Shown here piece after piece: positions 23,254-32,040 of a stretch of DNA of 64,000 bases. The notes under the pieces were generated by a model. That model did not search any database and was not told where the DNA came from. It saw only the letters and a program-made list of their open reading frames with translations. How positions within the stretch are numbered: the first letter of the stretch is position 1; each line of letters starts with the position of its first letter. The translations under genes were made by a program, and so were the position numbers. This stretch comes from Bacteroidales bacterium. GTDB lineage: Bacteria > Bacteroidota > Bacteroidia > Bacteroidales > UBA932. The stretch is from the NCBI GenBank assembly GCA_017430365.1, contig JAFRNC010000005.1:62001-126000 (forward strand), read 5' to 3'.

Positions 23254-24900
23254 TTATCTGAATTTCAGGAACTCAACGTCCTTGGCTGCGCGCTCGGCGA
23301 GTTTTTCGTTCTTCTTGACGATCTCCATGGCTGCATTGTAGGCGTTCACGTCACCCTTGCGTGCGGCGATGATGGCCTTCTTGTAGTTGCAGCAAGGGCC
23401 GTTGCCCTTGATGGCTGCGGAAGCCTTGTCGAGCTGGTTGGTCAGGATGTAGGCGATAGCCTCGTTTTCGTCGCCGGTGCCGGCCAGCTTGGCGGCGGCA
23501 TCGTCATACTTGCCGTTGAGGATGTCGAGGGCGCCCTGGTTGATCTTGCTGTGCTTGCAGGTGGATTTGGCAAACCACTGGGCGGCTTCGTCGTACTTGC
23601 CGTTACGCATGGCGACGACACCCATCACGTTGTAGTAGCAGTTGCCTTCCTTCTTGGCGATCTTGTCGAAAGCGGCTTTGGCGGCGGCGTTGTCACCCTT
23701 GTCGAGGTAAGCTACGCCGAGGTTGTACTTGGCCTTGTCGGTGCCGTACTTGTCGACGGCCTTCTTGTAGATGGCGATCTTGGAGTCGATGTTCTTGGCG
23801 TTGCTGGCGGCACGCAGGAGTGCGGGCTCGTCGAGGACGTCGATGTTGTTCTCCACGAGGTCGGCCAGTTCATCGGCGGTGTAGTTGGTGTACTCCACGT
23901 TGGTGATGAAGCGGGCGCGGCGCAGCTGGGGAAGGACATTGGTCTCGAGCGACTTGTAGACGGAAGACATGTTCCTGATCTCACGCTCGCGGACGTTCGG
24001 GTCGCTGTACATCGAGAGGACGCGGAGGATGAGTTCCTTGTCTTCGATGTTGGAGTTGTTCACCAGTTCCTGGAAACCTTCCCAGTCCTCACCGATGGTA
24101 CGGGAGGAAACATCGCCGGTGTTGAGCTTCTTCGTGATCTTGTCGAACGCCTTGGAAGCGCTCTTCTCGCGGTTGGCGGAAAGCTTGTTGTTGAGAGCCT
24201 CGGGGCCTTCGGGAGATGCGTAAGCTACGATCTCGGTGCCCTTGACAGCACGGCGGGAGTCACCGTCCAGAGCCTTGAGGGCATCCTGGAAATCCTTGAT
24301 GCCGTTGCTCTTGAGCTCGGAGTTGCGGACCTCGGCGCTGTTGACCAGGTAGAGGATCTGGGCCTCGGCGGTCTCGGGGATCACTTCCTGATAACCATCC
24401 GGCATATAGTGGTAGCTGCCGTCGGTGCTTGCGAGCATGTAGGTGGTGTTGACGCCGTCAGCGATCTTGATGTCGGCGGGATACTCATACTCATTACCTT
24501 TGTAATATACCTTCGCACGGCCGACGAGTTCGGATTTCTCCATACCCGGTTTGTATGCGAAGTGTACCTTCTCGGAGATGGTTGCTCCGTTCTTGGTGAC
24601 AGTCTTGAAGTTGTCCGTCACTTTTTCGCCCTGATAGACGAAAGGCTTGCCGACCTCTTCGCCTCCGACATAGAGGAGGACGGGAGTGACCTCGAGAGTA
24701 GCCTTCGGGAGGAAGTACTCCGGAGGGAACGTCACGGAGACGTTTGCATCGATGTTGCCGGCGACCACCTCAAGCACTTCCGGATTGCACTTGATGACGA
24801 TCTGTTCGGCGCCGTCGATCATCTTCTGGGCCTGGTTGCAGGACGCAAGGGAGAAGCAGAAGACTGCGATGAGCAAAATGTTGGAAACTAATCTTTTCAT
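23254..24900 (-). CDS. Lipoprotein with OmpA-like and TPR regions
   Basis: A 548-residue exported protein. The signal peptide ends in FSLASC (Cys at residue 21). After a beta-rich N-terminal domain (about 35-170) there is an OmpA-like segment with AYASPEGPEALNNKLSANRE (about 240-265), typical of peptidoglycan-associated domains in Bacteroidales, and then alpha-helical TPR-type repeats (about 370-540, for example AKYNLGVAYLDKGDNAAAKAAFDKIAKKEG). It is probably an outer-membrane lipoprotein facing the periplasm. Codon use looks optimised and its promoter matches consensus in both boxes, so it is likely abundant. No specific substrate can be named. Confidence 0.85.
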   Translation of the reverse strand: MKRLVSNILLIAVFCFSLASCNQAQKMIDGAEQIVIKCNPEVLEVVAGNIDANVSVTFPPEYFLPKATLEVTPVLLYVGGEEVGKPFVYQGEKVTDNFKTVTKNGATISEKVHFAYKPGMEKSELVGRAKVYYKGNEYEYPADIKIADGVNTTYMLASTDGSYHYMPDGYQEVIPETAEAQILYLVNSAEVRNSELKSNGIKDFQDALKALDGDSRRAVKGTEIVAYASPEGPEALNNKLSANREKSASKAFDKITKKLNTGDVSSRTIGEDWEGFQELVNNSNIEDKELILRVLSMYSDPNVREREIRNMSSVYKSLETNVLPQLRRARFITNVEYTNYTADELADLVENNIDVLDEPALLRAASNAKNIDSKIAIYKKAVDKYGTDKAKYNLGVAYLDKGDNAAAKAAFDKIAKKEGNCYYNVMGVVAMRNGKYDEAAQWFAKSTCKHSKINQGALDILNGKYDDAAAKLAGTGDENEAIAYILTNQLDKASAAIKGNGPCCNYKKAIIAARKGDVNAYNAAMEIVKKNEKLAERAAKDVEFLKFR

Positions 24901-24956
24901 AAAAACGTCTTTATTTGTGAATTTATTCGTTGTTTACCATATCGGTTATCATCTTA

Positions 24957-24988
24957 CAAATGTAAGCTTTTTTTAGTAACTTTGCAAA
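24957..24988 (-). promoter_or_regulatory. Promoter of the OmpA/TPR lipoprotein gene
   Basis: Minus strand: TTTG (24985-24988), 20-bp spacer, TACATTTG (24957-24964). Both boxes match. It overlaps the divergent promoter at 24977-24984. Confidence 0.85.
24977..24984 (+). promoter_or_regulatory. -7 box TAACTTTG directly before the sigma-54 type activator
   Basis: Ends 5 bp before the ATG at 24990, so a leaderless message is expected. It lies inside the divergent promoter of the OmpA/TPR gene; the two probably exclude each other. Confidence 0.62.
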
Positions 24989-24989
24989 T

Positions 24990-26150
24990 ATGGATTTGAA
25001 TCAGATAAAGCAGCGCTTCGGCATAATCGGCAACGATCCGGAACTTGAAAGGGCGATTGAAATCGCCCGTCAGGTCGCCCCCACCAACCTCTCCGTGCTC
25101 GTCACGGGCGAGAGCGGCGTGGGCAAGGAGGTCATTCCGCAGATCATACACCAGTACAGCGCGCGAAAGCATAACGTATACCTCGCCCTCAACTGCGGCG
25201 GCATACCCGAAGGGACCATAGACTCGGAACTTTTCGGCCATGAGAAGGGTTCCTTCACCGGGGCCATCGAAACCCGCAAGGGTTATTTCGAGGAGGCGGA
25301 CGGAGGAACGCTCTTCCTCGACGAAGTTGCGGAACTTCCCCTCTCGACCCAGGTCCGCCTGCTCCGCGTCCTGCAGACGGGAGAATTCATAAAAGTGGGT
25401 TCCGCCAAGGTCCAGAAGACCAATGTCCGCGTCGTGGCTGCGACAAACGTCAACCTGCTCGGCGCAATCCGCGACGGCAAGTTCCGCGAGGATCTCTATT
25501 ACAGGCTCTGCACCGTCCCGATCACCGTCCCTCCGCTCAGGGAGAGGAAGGACGACATCAATCTCCTTTTCAAGAAATTCGCCCTCGACTTCGCCGACCA
25601 GAACATGGTGCCCGCCGTCCGGCTTACGCCCGAGGCGCAGGAGCTGCTGCGCTCATACCGCTGGCCCGGAAACGTGAGGCAGCTGCAGAGCGTGGCCAAC
25701 CGCATCTCCGTACTTGAGACCAACAGGCTCATCTCCGCTGAGGTGCTGGCCCGCTACCTCCCGTCGGAAGGCTCCTCAAGGCTGCCCGTGCGCACAGGAG
25801 ACTCGGGATCCGACTACATGAGCGACCGTGACATCATCTTCAAGATCCTGTACCAGCTCCGGAAGGACATCGAGGAACTCAAGGCCAGGGTGGACCATAT
25901 GCCGGAAGAGGAAGAGGAGGAAACCATCCGCCATCATTCCGGGTATATCATCAGTCCCGACGACGTAAAGTCCTCTCCGCTGACGCAGGAACAGCCCGCT
26001 TCAGAACCGGTGTCGATCCAGGATGTCAGCGCGGAACTCATCCGCAAGGCGCTTGAACGGCACGGCGGGCGCAGGAAACCGGCCGCCGAGGAACTCGGCA
26101 TCTCTGAAAGGACGCTCTACCGCAAAATCAAAGAACTGAACATCCAATGA
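24990..26150 (+). CDS. Sigma-54 type AAA+ activator without a receiver domain
   Basis: A 386-residue regulator. AAA+ ATPase at about residues 10-240: Walker A GESGVGKE (40-47), sigma-54 contact loop GSFTGA (87-92; Ser in place of the usual Ala), Walker B LFLDE (108-112), and arginine-finger region FREDLYYRL. The C-terminus has a Fis-type HTH, AAEELGISERTLYRKIKEL. There is no N-terminal receiver, PAS or GAF domain, so activity is probably set by abundance or a partner. The stop overlaps lptE by 4 bp; the linked genes are for LPS export and protein secretion. Confidence 0.92.
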   Translation: MDLNQIKQRFGIIGNDPELERAIEIARQVAPTNLSVLVTGESGVGKEVIPQIIHQYSARKHNVYLALNCGGIPEGTIDSELFGHEKGSFTGAIETRKGYFEEADGGTLFLDEVAELPLSTQVRLLRVLQTGEFIKVGSAKVQKTNVRVVAATNVNLLGAIRDGKFREDLYYRLCTVPITVPPLRERKDDINLLFKKFALDFADQNMVPAVRLTPEAQELLRSYRWPGNVRQLQSVANRISVLETNRLISAEVLARYLPSEGSSRLPVRTGDSGSDYMSDRDIIFKILYQLRKDIEELKARVDHMPEEEEEETIRHHSGYIISPDDVKSSPLTQEQPASEPVSIQDVSAELIRKALERHGGRRKPAAEELGISERTLYRKIKELNIQ

Positions 26151-26656
26151 AATCACCTTTCCGCATCATATCTTTCCTGGTATTCTTCCTGCCGCTCCTT
26201 TCCGGCTGCGGCATCTACTCCTTCAGCGGTACTTCCATACAGTCCGACGTCAAGACTATCTGCATCGAACCGGTGGTGAACAAGGCCACGAAGGTCAACC
26301 CGGCACTTGCCAACATGCTGACGGAAGGGCTGAACGACAAATTCCGCAAACTTACCAAACTGGAGCAGGTTACCGAAGCCGGCGACCTCAACCTGCTCGT
26401 CACCGTCGAATCGTATGACGTGCGCGCCGCCGCCATCACGGCGGGCGAGGTCGCGGCCATGAACCGCCTCACAGTCACCTGCAAAATCAATTTCACCAAC
26501 GTGCTCCATCCCGAAGACAATGTGGAGCAGTCGGTGGCCGGATATGAGGATTACGATTCCAACAACTCCCTCGACATGGTGGAGGGAACCCTCTGCGAAA
26601 CCATTGTCAAGAAACTGGTCGACGACATCTTCAACGCAACCGTAGCCCAATGGTAG
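26147..26656 (+). CDS. lptE: LPS-assembly lipoprotein LptE-like
   Basis: A 169-residue lipoprotein (lipobox LLSGC, Cys at 21). The mature N-terminus [26 protein letters not shown] and the later [22 protein letters not shown] follow the Bacteroidota LptE pattern. LptE plugs the LptD barrel that inserts LPS into the outer membrane. LptD is not in the window. It overlaps the upstream regulator (ATGA) and the downstream TPR gene by 7 bp, forming an activator-lptE-TPR-secG operon that I recall as conserved in the order. Confidence 0.88.
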   Translation: MKSPFRIISFLVFFLPLLSGCGIYSFSGTSIQSDVKTICIEPVVNKATKVNPALANMLTEGLNDKFRKLTKLEQVTEAGDLNLLVTVESYDVRAAAITAGEVAAMNRLTVTCKINFTNVLHPEDNVEQSVAGYEDYDSNNSLDMVEGTLCETIVKKLVDDIFNATVAQW

Positions 26657-27192
26657 ATCTCGGCCAGCTAACCCCAGTCCAGCTCCAGCAGATCCTGGAA
26701 GACTATCCCTGGTTCACAGTGGCCCGTAGGGAGGTCATCTCGCGCCAGGGCGACGACGAAGAGGCGCTTCGCCGCGCAGTGGGGCGGGATGCCATCTTTT
26801 TCCTCTCGCGCGACGCCATGCTCCGCCTGCTCACCGGCAAGGTGAGGAAAGAAGAACCCGTCGCCGAAAAACGCCTGCGTCCGCAATACTATGTCGTCGG
26901 GGGCGACTATTTCGGAAAGGAGGATTTCGAGCGTCTCGAGCAGGAAGGTTTTTCGGTGACCACACCGGTGTTCGGCGCAAGGGCCGGCAGTGTGGAATAC
27001 GAGCCCGCCGTCGCCGAGGAGATCGACAGCGGAAAGACCATGGTAAGCGAAACACTGGCTGAAATTTACGCCCAGCAGGAGCTTTATCAGCGGGCCATAG
27101 GGATTTACGAAAAACTAATTTTGTTATTTCCAGAAAAAAGTGCTTATTTTGCGACTCTTATCGAAAAAGTAAAGAATAAAAAACAAAAATAA
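26650..27192 (+). CDS. TPR-containing hypothetical protein
   Basis: A 180-residue soluble protein with no signal peptide. The N-terminal part [24 protein letters not shown] resembles the start of Bacteroidales hypothetical proteins placed between lptE and secG. The C-terminus (about 138-172) is a single TPR-like unit, [35 protein letters not shown]. Probably an adaptor; function unknown. Its ATG overlaps the lptE stop and secG starts 2 bp after its stop, so it is firmly in the operon. Confidence 0.8.
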   Translation: MVDLGQLTPVQLQQILEDYPWFTVARREVISRQGDDEEALRRAVGRDAIFFLSRDAMLRLLTGKVRKEEPVAEKRLRPQYYVVGGDYFGKEDFERLEQEGFSVTTPVFGARAGSVEYEPAVAEEIDSGKTMVSETLAEIYAQQELYQRAIGIYEKLILLFPEKSAYFATLIEKVKNKKQK

Positions 27193-27194
27193 CC

Positions 27195-27557
27195 ATGCAA
27201 GCAGCATACATCACACTCTCCATCCTCATCGTGATTGCGAGTATTCTCCTGACCATCGTCGTCCTGCTCCAGAATTCAAAGGGCGGAGGACTGGCAGCCA
27301 ACTTCGCAGCCGGCAACCAGACTTTCGGCGTCCGCCAGACTGCGGACTTCCTCGAGAAAGCCACCTGGACCCTGGCCATCATCATCATCGTGTTCTGCAT
27401 CGCAGCCACCTTCGTGATTCCCCAGCGGAGCTCGCGCCACTCCAATATCAAGACCCAGATCGAGCAGACTGTTCCCGTCGAGGGCACGCCGGATATCCCG
27501 GTGACCACCACCACCGCCCCGACCACGGACGGCAATACCACTCCGGAGAACAATTAA
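27195..27557 (+). CDS. secG: Preprotein translocase subunit SecG
   Basis: A 120-residue SecG with two membrane segments (about residues 4-22 and 56-76) separated by the conserved cytoplasmic loop VLLQNSKGGGLAANFA. SecG assists SecYEG translocation. The C-terminal tail (about 80-120) is Pro/Thr rich and acidic, longer than in proteobacteria. Last gene of its operon, followed by a terminator 22 bp downstream. Confidence 0.95.
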   Translation: MQAAYITLSILIVIASILLTIVVLLQNSKGGGLAANFAAGNQTFGVRQTADFLEKATWTLAIIIIVFCIAATFVIPQRSSRHSNIKTQIEQTVPVEGTPDIPVTTTTAPTTDGNTTPENN

Positions 27558-27579
27558 GGCATAGAGAGAATCAGACCAG

Positions 27580-27613
27580 AAAGCCGGCCCCTTGGAAAAG
27601 GAGCCGGCTTTTT
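27580..27613 (+). terminator. Terminator after secG, between convergent operons
   Basis: AAAGCCGGCCCCTT pairs with AAGGAGCCGGCTTT with one mismatch, followed by TTTT on the plus strand. The minus-strand efflux operon ends 24 bp away and may share it. Confidence 0.9.
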
Positions 27614-27636
27614 CATTTACAGGACATAACCTCCCG

Positions 27637-28659
27637 TCAATCCCAGATACCCGCGTGGAACAGGCCCATCAGGGTCAGCACGGTGAAGGCCGTCAGGGCG
27701 ATGATCCAGAGCAGGAAGATAATGAGGCCGGGACGCCACGAAGGCGACTTGAGGTCGAAAATCATCATGATGCCCGCATAGGTCATCCCGATGAACGGCA
27801 GCAGGCAGGAAAGCACGAAAACTATCTGGTATACGACCGAAGAAACCATCGTAAGCGTTTCCGGGGCGTGCACTGTCAATGTGTCCCATCCTTCCCTGAC
27901 GATGTCCCATCCGAAGATAGACTGTCCGAACATGACAGCCACGCCGCATGTCAGGCCGGAAACCCCGATCAGCAGGAGCATGACTCCGATGACGATGCGG
28001 AGCACGCGGCCAAGCCCGCTTCCAAGAGGTTCGCCCGGGACAGACGAAGCCGCGGCGTTACCTGCGGGAGGATTGGTAACCCCCATCTGCCAGCGCTGCT
28101 GGACCGTCCTGGCTTCAGGCATCGCAATCCACAGAATGACATACAGGACAGGGACCGAAAGGTTGATTCCATAGTAGCTGTCCCCGTGACCGGCTTTGCA
28201 ACTCACCACCCCGGTGAGGAGGCAGAGGCCGATGAATATGATGCGGATGAGGACCACGTCGCACTTGAAATAGGCGGCCAGGCCGCTGCAGACACCGCCC
28301 AGCATCTTGTTGGTCGGGTCACGGAAAAGCCTCTTCTTCTCCTTCGGCTTGCCGGTGGAAGACTGTTCTCCTTCCGCTTTCTTCGGCTCAGGGTCATCAT
28401 CAGATTCGATGGCCGAAGGCTTGCCCAGGATTTCGATGATTTCGCGGACCTCGGCCACCGAGGCCACGCCGTCGTCCGCGCATTTTTCGTAGAGCAGTTC
28501 CGCCATCCTTTCCTCGAAGCCTTCCATCACTTCGGAACCGCCTTCGAGACGGGAATAGTATGCGTTCAGTTCGTCAAGGTACTGCTTGACTATTTCGTAT
28601 GCCTCCACCTCGAGGGTGAATGCATATCCGCCGATGCTAACTTTCTGTACGTCCGTCAT
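27637..28659 (-). CDS. PspC-domain membrane protein, large form
   Basis: A 340-residue protein. An N-terminal cytoplasmic part (about 1-95) is shared with the smaller PspC protein at 28992 (KVSIGGYAFTLEVEAYEIVKQYLDELNAYY and GFEERMAELL). The PspC domain follows (about 110-180) with NKMLGGVCSGLAAYFKCDVVLIRIIF, then three to four more membrane segments. PspC proteins sense or respond to envelope stress. It begins 23 bp inside the PadR gene and is the last gene of the efflux operon. Likely a membrane stress partner of PadR, but this is inference. Confidence 0.88.
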   Translation of the reverse strand: MTDVQKVSIGGYAFTLEVEAYEIVKQYLDELNAYYSRLEGGSEVMEGFEERMAELLYEKCADDGVASVAEVREIIEILGKPSAIESDDDPEPKKAEGEQSSTGKPKEKKRLFRDPTNKMLGGVCSGLAAYFKCDVVLIRIIFIGLCLLTGVVSCKAGHGDSYYGINLSVPVLYVILWIAMPEARTVQQRWQMGVTNPPAGNAAASSVPGEPLGSGLGRVLRIVIGVMLLLIGVSGLTCGVAVMFGQSIFGWDIVREGWDTLTVHAPETLTMVSSVVYQIVFVLSCLLPFIGMTYAGIMMIFDLKSPSWRPGLIIFLLWIIALTAFTVLTLMGLFHAGIWD

Positions 28660-28990
28660 TGTGTTTCAGGGTATTGATGGTTTCGACCAGATCCGTCCAC
28701 GAGGCGTCCATCTCCTTGAGGAGGACGCGGCCCGCTTCGCTGATGCAATAATATTTGCGGGGAGGTCCCTGGGGGGATTCCTCCCAGCGGTAGGTAAGCG
28801 ATCCCTGGTTCTTGAGCCGGATGAGCAGCGGATAGAGGGTCCCCTCCACCACGATCATGTTGGCTCCCTTGAGCTCTTCGATGATCGAGGAGGCATAGGC
28901 TTCCTTCTTGTCCAGGATGCTCAGGATACAATACTCCAGAACCCCTTTCCTCATCTGGGACCGCACGTTGTCGGTATTGATTTCCATCAT
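28637..28990 (-). CDS. PadR-family transcriptional regulator
   Basis: A 117-residue winged-helix repressor of the short PadR class: QMRKGVLEYCILSILDKKEAYASSIIEELKG, then VEGTLYPLLIRLKNQGSLTYRWEESPQGPPRKYYCISEAGR. In this family the regulator controls efflux or stress operons, often its own. The ATG at 28990 follows the upstream stop by one base (TAACATG). Flanked by two PspC genes, a PspC-PadR-PspC arrangement, downstream of a MacAB-TolC-like pump. Confidence 0.92.
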   Translation of the reverse strand: MMEINTDNVRSQMRKGVLEYCILSILDKKEAYASSIIEELKGANMIVVEGTLYPLLIRLKNQGSLTYRWEESPQGPPRKYYCISEAGRVLLKEMDASWTDLVETINTLKHNDGRTES

Positions 28991-28991
28991 G

Positions 28992-29570
28992 TTATTTTTT
29001 ACTGCTGTCTGTAAATTTTGCAAGGTTCTCGGCGTTGGTCTCCCAGCCGCGGAGCTCGCATTTCTGGGCGGGAGTCAGGGCCTTGGGGGCCACTATCCAG
29101 ATTATGATGTAGAGCCAGAATCCGAAGCCGCCGCACAAGAGGCCGGCCAGGAAGAGAATCCGGATAAGGGTCACGTCGATGTCGAAATAAGCAGCCAGGC
29201 CGCTGCACACACCGCCGATCTTGCGGTCTTCTACATCCAGATATAGTTTTTTGACAGGGTTGCTCATAGTTTTGTCCTCCTCGTTCGTTTGATTGTCGTT
29301 TTCGTTTTCAAATTCGGGTTTGCCGTCGGGCATGCCCAGCTGCGCGGTTATACGGTTCACCATGGCCAGGCTTACGGACTGCTGGCCGGAGCCGAGATTC
29401 GAGAGAAGAAGCTCCGCGATGCGGGCTTCGATGTCGTCCATCACCTCGCTTCCCTGCTCGCCCGTAAGCCGCGAGCGGAAAGTTGCGAGATAATTGCTGA
29501 GGCGCTCATGCGCGTCTTCATCGATGATGAAGCTCTTGCCGCCAATGCCGATGTTGAGTGTCTTTTTCAT
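28992..29570 (-). CDS. PspC-domain protein, small form
   Basis: A 192-residue protein with an N-terminal cytoplasmic region (ISFIIDEDAHERLSNYL-like, about 10-90, containing EVMDDIEARIAELLL) and a single PspC domain (about 105-170, VEDRKIGGVCSGLAAYFDIDVTLIRILFLAGLLCGGFGFWLY in order). One or two membrane segments. Homologous over its whole length to the first half of the PspC protein at 27637, so the pair arose by duplication. Its ATG overlaps the TolC gene stop by 4 bp. Confidence 0.88.
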   Translation of the reverse strand: MKKTLNIGIGGKSFIIDEDAHERLSNYLATFRSRLTGEQGSEVMDDIEARIAELLLSNLGSGQQSVSLAMVNRITAQLGMPDGKPEFENENDNQTNEEDKTMSNPVKKLYLDVEDRKIGGVCSGLAAYFDIDVTLIRILFLAGLLCGGFGFWLYIIIWIVAPKALTPAQKCELRGWETNAENLAKFTDSSKK

Positions 29571-30925
29571 AATTCTATCTCCCGGCCCCTATAGAAGTCG
29601 AGCAACCGGGTTTGGTAAATATATTCGTAACGGGCCTGCGCCAGGTCGGAGCGGGCTTTGAGATATTGGTTTTTGGATTCGTTGAATTCGGTGATGGATG
29701 ATTTCCCGTTCTCGTATTTCGCCTGGGCGAGGGCGAAACTCTCCGAAGCGGCAGAAGCGGCCTCGGTGCTGCTCTCGAACTTGCTGCGGGCAGACACCGC
29801 ATTGTACCAGGCCTGCTGGATCTCCTTGAAGAGCTGTTTCTTGGCCGTCTCGAGCTGCAGCTGCTGCACGTTGTAGCTGACACGTGCGCTGCGCACCTGA
29901 TTGCGGGTGGAGAGGCGGGAGAATATAGGCACGTTCAGCGAAAGGCCGACATACTGGCTGAAGTTGTTGCCCAATTGCTCGATGAAGGTTTTCGAAGGAT
30001 AACCGGAACTCGTATAATAGTTCGTTCCGATACCGCCGTTGAGCGAGAGCGAAGGGAGATAGCCTCCCTTGGCCAGTTCGATATTGCGTTCCGCATATGC
30101 CAGCCGGGTCTCTTCCGCCCGGACGGCGGGCTTGATGCCGACAGCCTCTTCATATACCGCTTCCGGCCCTGCGGGAAGGGGGATTGCCAGTGCGTCTTCA
30201 TCCGGAACGACCACGTCGAATCCTTCGGGAGAAGGAAGCTCCAGCAACTGGGCAAGGTCCAGCCGGGCCAGGCGGAGATTGTTGTCGGCCTGCACGCAGG
30301 TCAGACGGCTCTGTGCCAGCGAGGCCTGCTGGGCGGCCACTTCCGCGGCCGTAGACTTTCCGTTCTCCTTCAGGGTCTCAAGCCGGACCACCTGCATCGA
30401 ATCGATCTCGATCTGGCGCTGTGCGACGGCGAGGATCTCCCTGTTGTAGAGAATCTGTACGTAGGCCTTGGCCACGGCCACGCGTATGTCGTCCTTCGCC
30501 TTTTCAAGGTCGACCGTCGCCGCTTCGAGATTCAGTTTGCTCAGCAGGATGTTGTTGCGCATGCGGAAACCGTTGAACAGGGTCATGTCCGCACCCAGGC
30601 TGAGCGAGGTGTTGGTAGTATTCGTATTGGCGTAGGTATTGTCGGCGGTCAGGCCGCGGCCGAACGAGAAGTTCTGCGACGCGCTGCCCCTCACGCCGGG
30701 GAGCCGGTCGTTTTCAGCAGTATTGACATCGATCTCGCGCTGCATGACCTGCAGGGCGCTCCGCTGCACGTTCAAGCTGTGCTCGAGCGCGTAGCCGATG
30801 CAATCGCGCAGGGTCCAGGGCTTTTCCTGCGCTCCGGCGAGATGCCCGGTCAAGCCGGGCATGACGGAAGTCAGGCCGTACAGGACGAAAGCCGTCAACA
30901 GAAGGGGGTAGATTTTCTGCTTCAT
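29567..30925 (-). CDS. TolC-family outer-membrane efflux protein
   Basis: A 452-residue outer-membrane factor. Signal peptide MKQKIYPLLLTAFVLYGLTS, then two outer-membrane-efflux repeats (about 35-230 and 240-450) with long coiled-coil helices (NGKSTAAEVAAQQASLAQSRL; NGKSSITEFNESKNQYLKAR, the paired NGKS.. motifs of the family). Residues about 21-35 (VMPGLTGHLAGAQE) do not look like TolC and coincide with a DNA palindrome at 30842-30862. It forms the exit duct for the pump encoded by the four upstream genes. ATG at 30925 follows GGAG at a good distance and is 1 bp from the adaptor gene stop. Confidence 0.92.
   Translation of the reverse strand: MKQKIYPLLLTAFVLYGLTSVMPGLTGHLAGAQEKPWTLRDCIGYALEHSLNVQRSALQVMQREIDVNTAENDRLPGVRGSASQNFSFGRGLTADNTYANTNTTNTSLSLGADMTLFNGFRMRNNILLSKLNLEAATVDLEKAKDDIRVAVAKAYVQILYNREILAVAQRQIEIDSMQVVRLETLKENGKSTAAEVAAQQASLAQSRLTCVQADNNLRLARLDLAQLLELPSPEGFDVVVPDEDALAIPLPAGPEAVYEEAVGIKPAVRAEETRLAYAERNIELAKGGYLPSLSLNGGIGTNYYTSSGYPSKTFIEQLGNNFSQYVGLSLNVPIFSRLSTRNQVRSARVSYNVQQLQLETAKKQLFKEIQQAWYNAVSARSKFESSTEAASAASESFALAQAKYENGKSSITEFNESKNQYLKARSDLAQARYEYIYQTRLLDFYRGREIEL
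30842..30862. repeat. REP-like palindrome inside the TolC gene
   Basis: ATGCCCGG (30842-30849), loop TCAAG, CCGGGCAT (30855-30862), flanked by GCTCCGGCGAG and GACGG. It encodes part of MPGLTGHL just after the signal peptide, in frame and without damage to the gene. Confidence 0.7.
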
Positions 30926-30926
30926 G

Positions 30927-32021
30927 TTACTTCTCCTCAATGATTTGGTTGCCGCGGACGATGTCGCCTTCCTTGAGACCTTCCTTTATCTCGATGTTCA
31001 GGCCGTCGCTGATACCGGTGACGACGGGCTTGCGGGAGTATTTGCCGTCGGCTCCCTTAAGCCAGACGAAGGTCGAGTCACCGGCGAATTCCAGGGCGCT
31101 TTCCGATACGGAGAGAACCTGTTCCGCCCGCTGCAGCACGATCTCGGCATTGGCGCTGTAGCCCGAGCGGATCGTCTTGCCGGAGTCAGTCCGCACTGCC
31201 GCCTTTATCTCGAACTGGTTGGTGCCGTTGTTCTCCACAGCCTTCGGCGAAATGTACTCGAGCGTGGCGTCGAACGAGTAGTCCTGCAGGGCGCCGATCG
31301 TAATGACCACCGGCATGCCTTCAGACAGGGCTCCGACCTCGGTCTCGTCGATCTGGCCGTCGAAGATCAGGTCGTTCATGTCAGCCACGGTGGCTACGGT
31401 CGTACCGTCGTTCATCGTGTTGGCCTGGATCACGGAGTTGCCCACCTTCACGGGGATGTCGAGGATCAGTCCGGTCACCGTGGAACGGACCAGCGTGGAA
31501 CTCGACTTGGCATTGGCTTTCGACACACCGTCGCGGATCACCTCCAGGGCGTCCTGGGCGGCCGCCTTTTCCTCTTTTGCCTGGTTGTACTGCTGGAGCA
31601 CCTTGTCATATTCGTCGGCGCTCACAAGGCTCTTGTCATAGAGAGCCTTCTCGCGCTCCAGGTTGGTGGCCGCCTGCTTGAGATTTATTTCGGCAAGGCG
31701 CACGCGGCTCTGGGCGGAACTCAGCGAGTTCATGTCGGGAATGACCTTCAGCTTGGCTATCACCTCGTTCTGCTGCACCGGCTGACCCGCCTCCTTGTAG
31801 AGTTCGGCGATGATGCCGTTGATCTGCGGCTTGATGTTCACCTCGTTGCGCGGTACGATCTTGCCGGTGACCACGGCGCTCCGCTGGATGTCGGCGCGCG
31901 CCACGGCGACTTCCTGATACTGCAGTTCCTTCGGCTTCGAGTTCCAGAACAGGAAGATAAAGGTTCCGAGGAACACAATCGCGATCAGCGCGACCAGAAT
32001 GTACTTGAAAATGCGTTTCAT
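30927..32021 (-). CDS. Periplasmic adaptor protein (HlyD/MacA type)
   Basis: A 364-residue membrane-fusion protein. One N-terminal membrane segment (about 6-26), a biotinyl-lipoyl-like domain (GKIVPRNEVNIKPQINGIIAELYKEAGQPVQQNEVIAKL), a coiled-coil hairpin (about 100-170, SSAQSRVRLAEINLKQAATNLEREKALY) and beta-barrel and membrane-proximal domains. Such proteins join an inner-membrane ABC or RND pump to TolC. The neighbours (two FtsX-like permeases, an ATPase, TolC) make this a MacA-like adaptor. Substrate unknown. Confidence 0.93.
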   Translation of the reverse strand: MKRIFKYILVALIAIVFLGTFIFLFWNSKPKELQYQEVAVARADIQRSAVVTGKIVPRNEVNIKPQINGIIAELYKEAGQPVQQNEVIAKLKVIPDMNSLSSAQSRVRLAEINLKQAATNLEREKALYDKSLVSADEYDKVLQQYNQAKEEKAAAQDALEVIRDGVSKANAKSSSTLVRSTVTGLILDIPVKVGNSVIQANTMNDGTTVATVADMNDLIFDGQIDETEVGALSEGMPVVITIGALQDYSFDATLEYISPKAVENNGTNQFEIKAAVRTDSGKTIRSGYSANAEIVLQRAEQVLSVSESALEFAGDSTFVWLKGADGKYSRKPVVTGISDGLNIEIKEGLKEGDIVRGNQIIEEK

Positions 32022-32040
32022 ATCGTTTGTTACTGTTTTA

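Noticed and set aside
23137-24891. Long plus-strand open frame (584 codons) opposite the OmpA/TPR lipoprotein
   Set aside because: Antisense shadow with low-complexity Val/Gly/Asp content and no start-site signals; the minus-strand gene has promoter, signal peptide and terminator.
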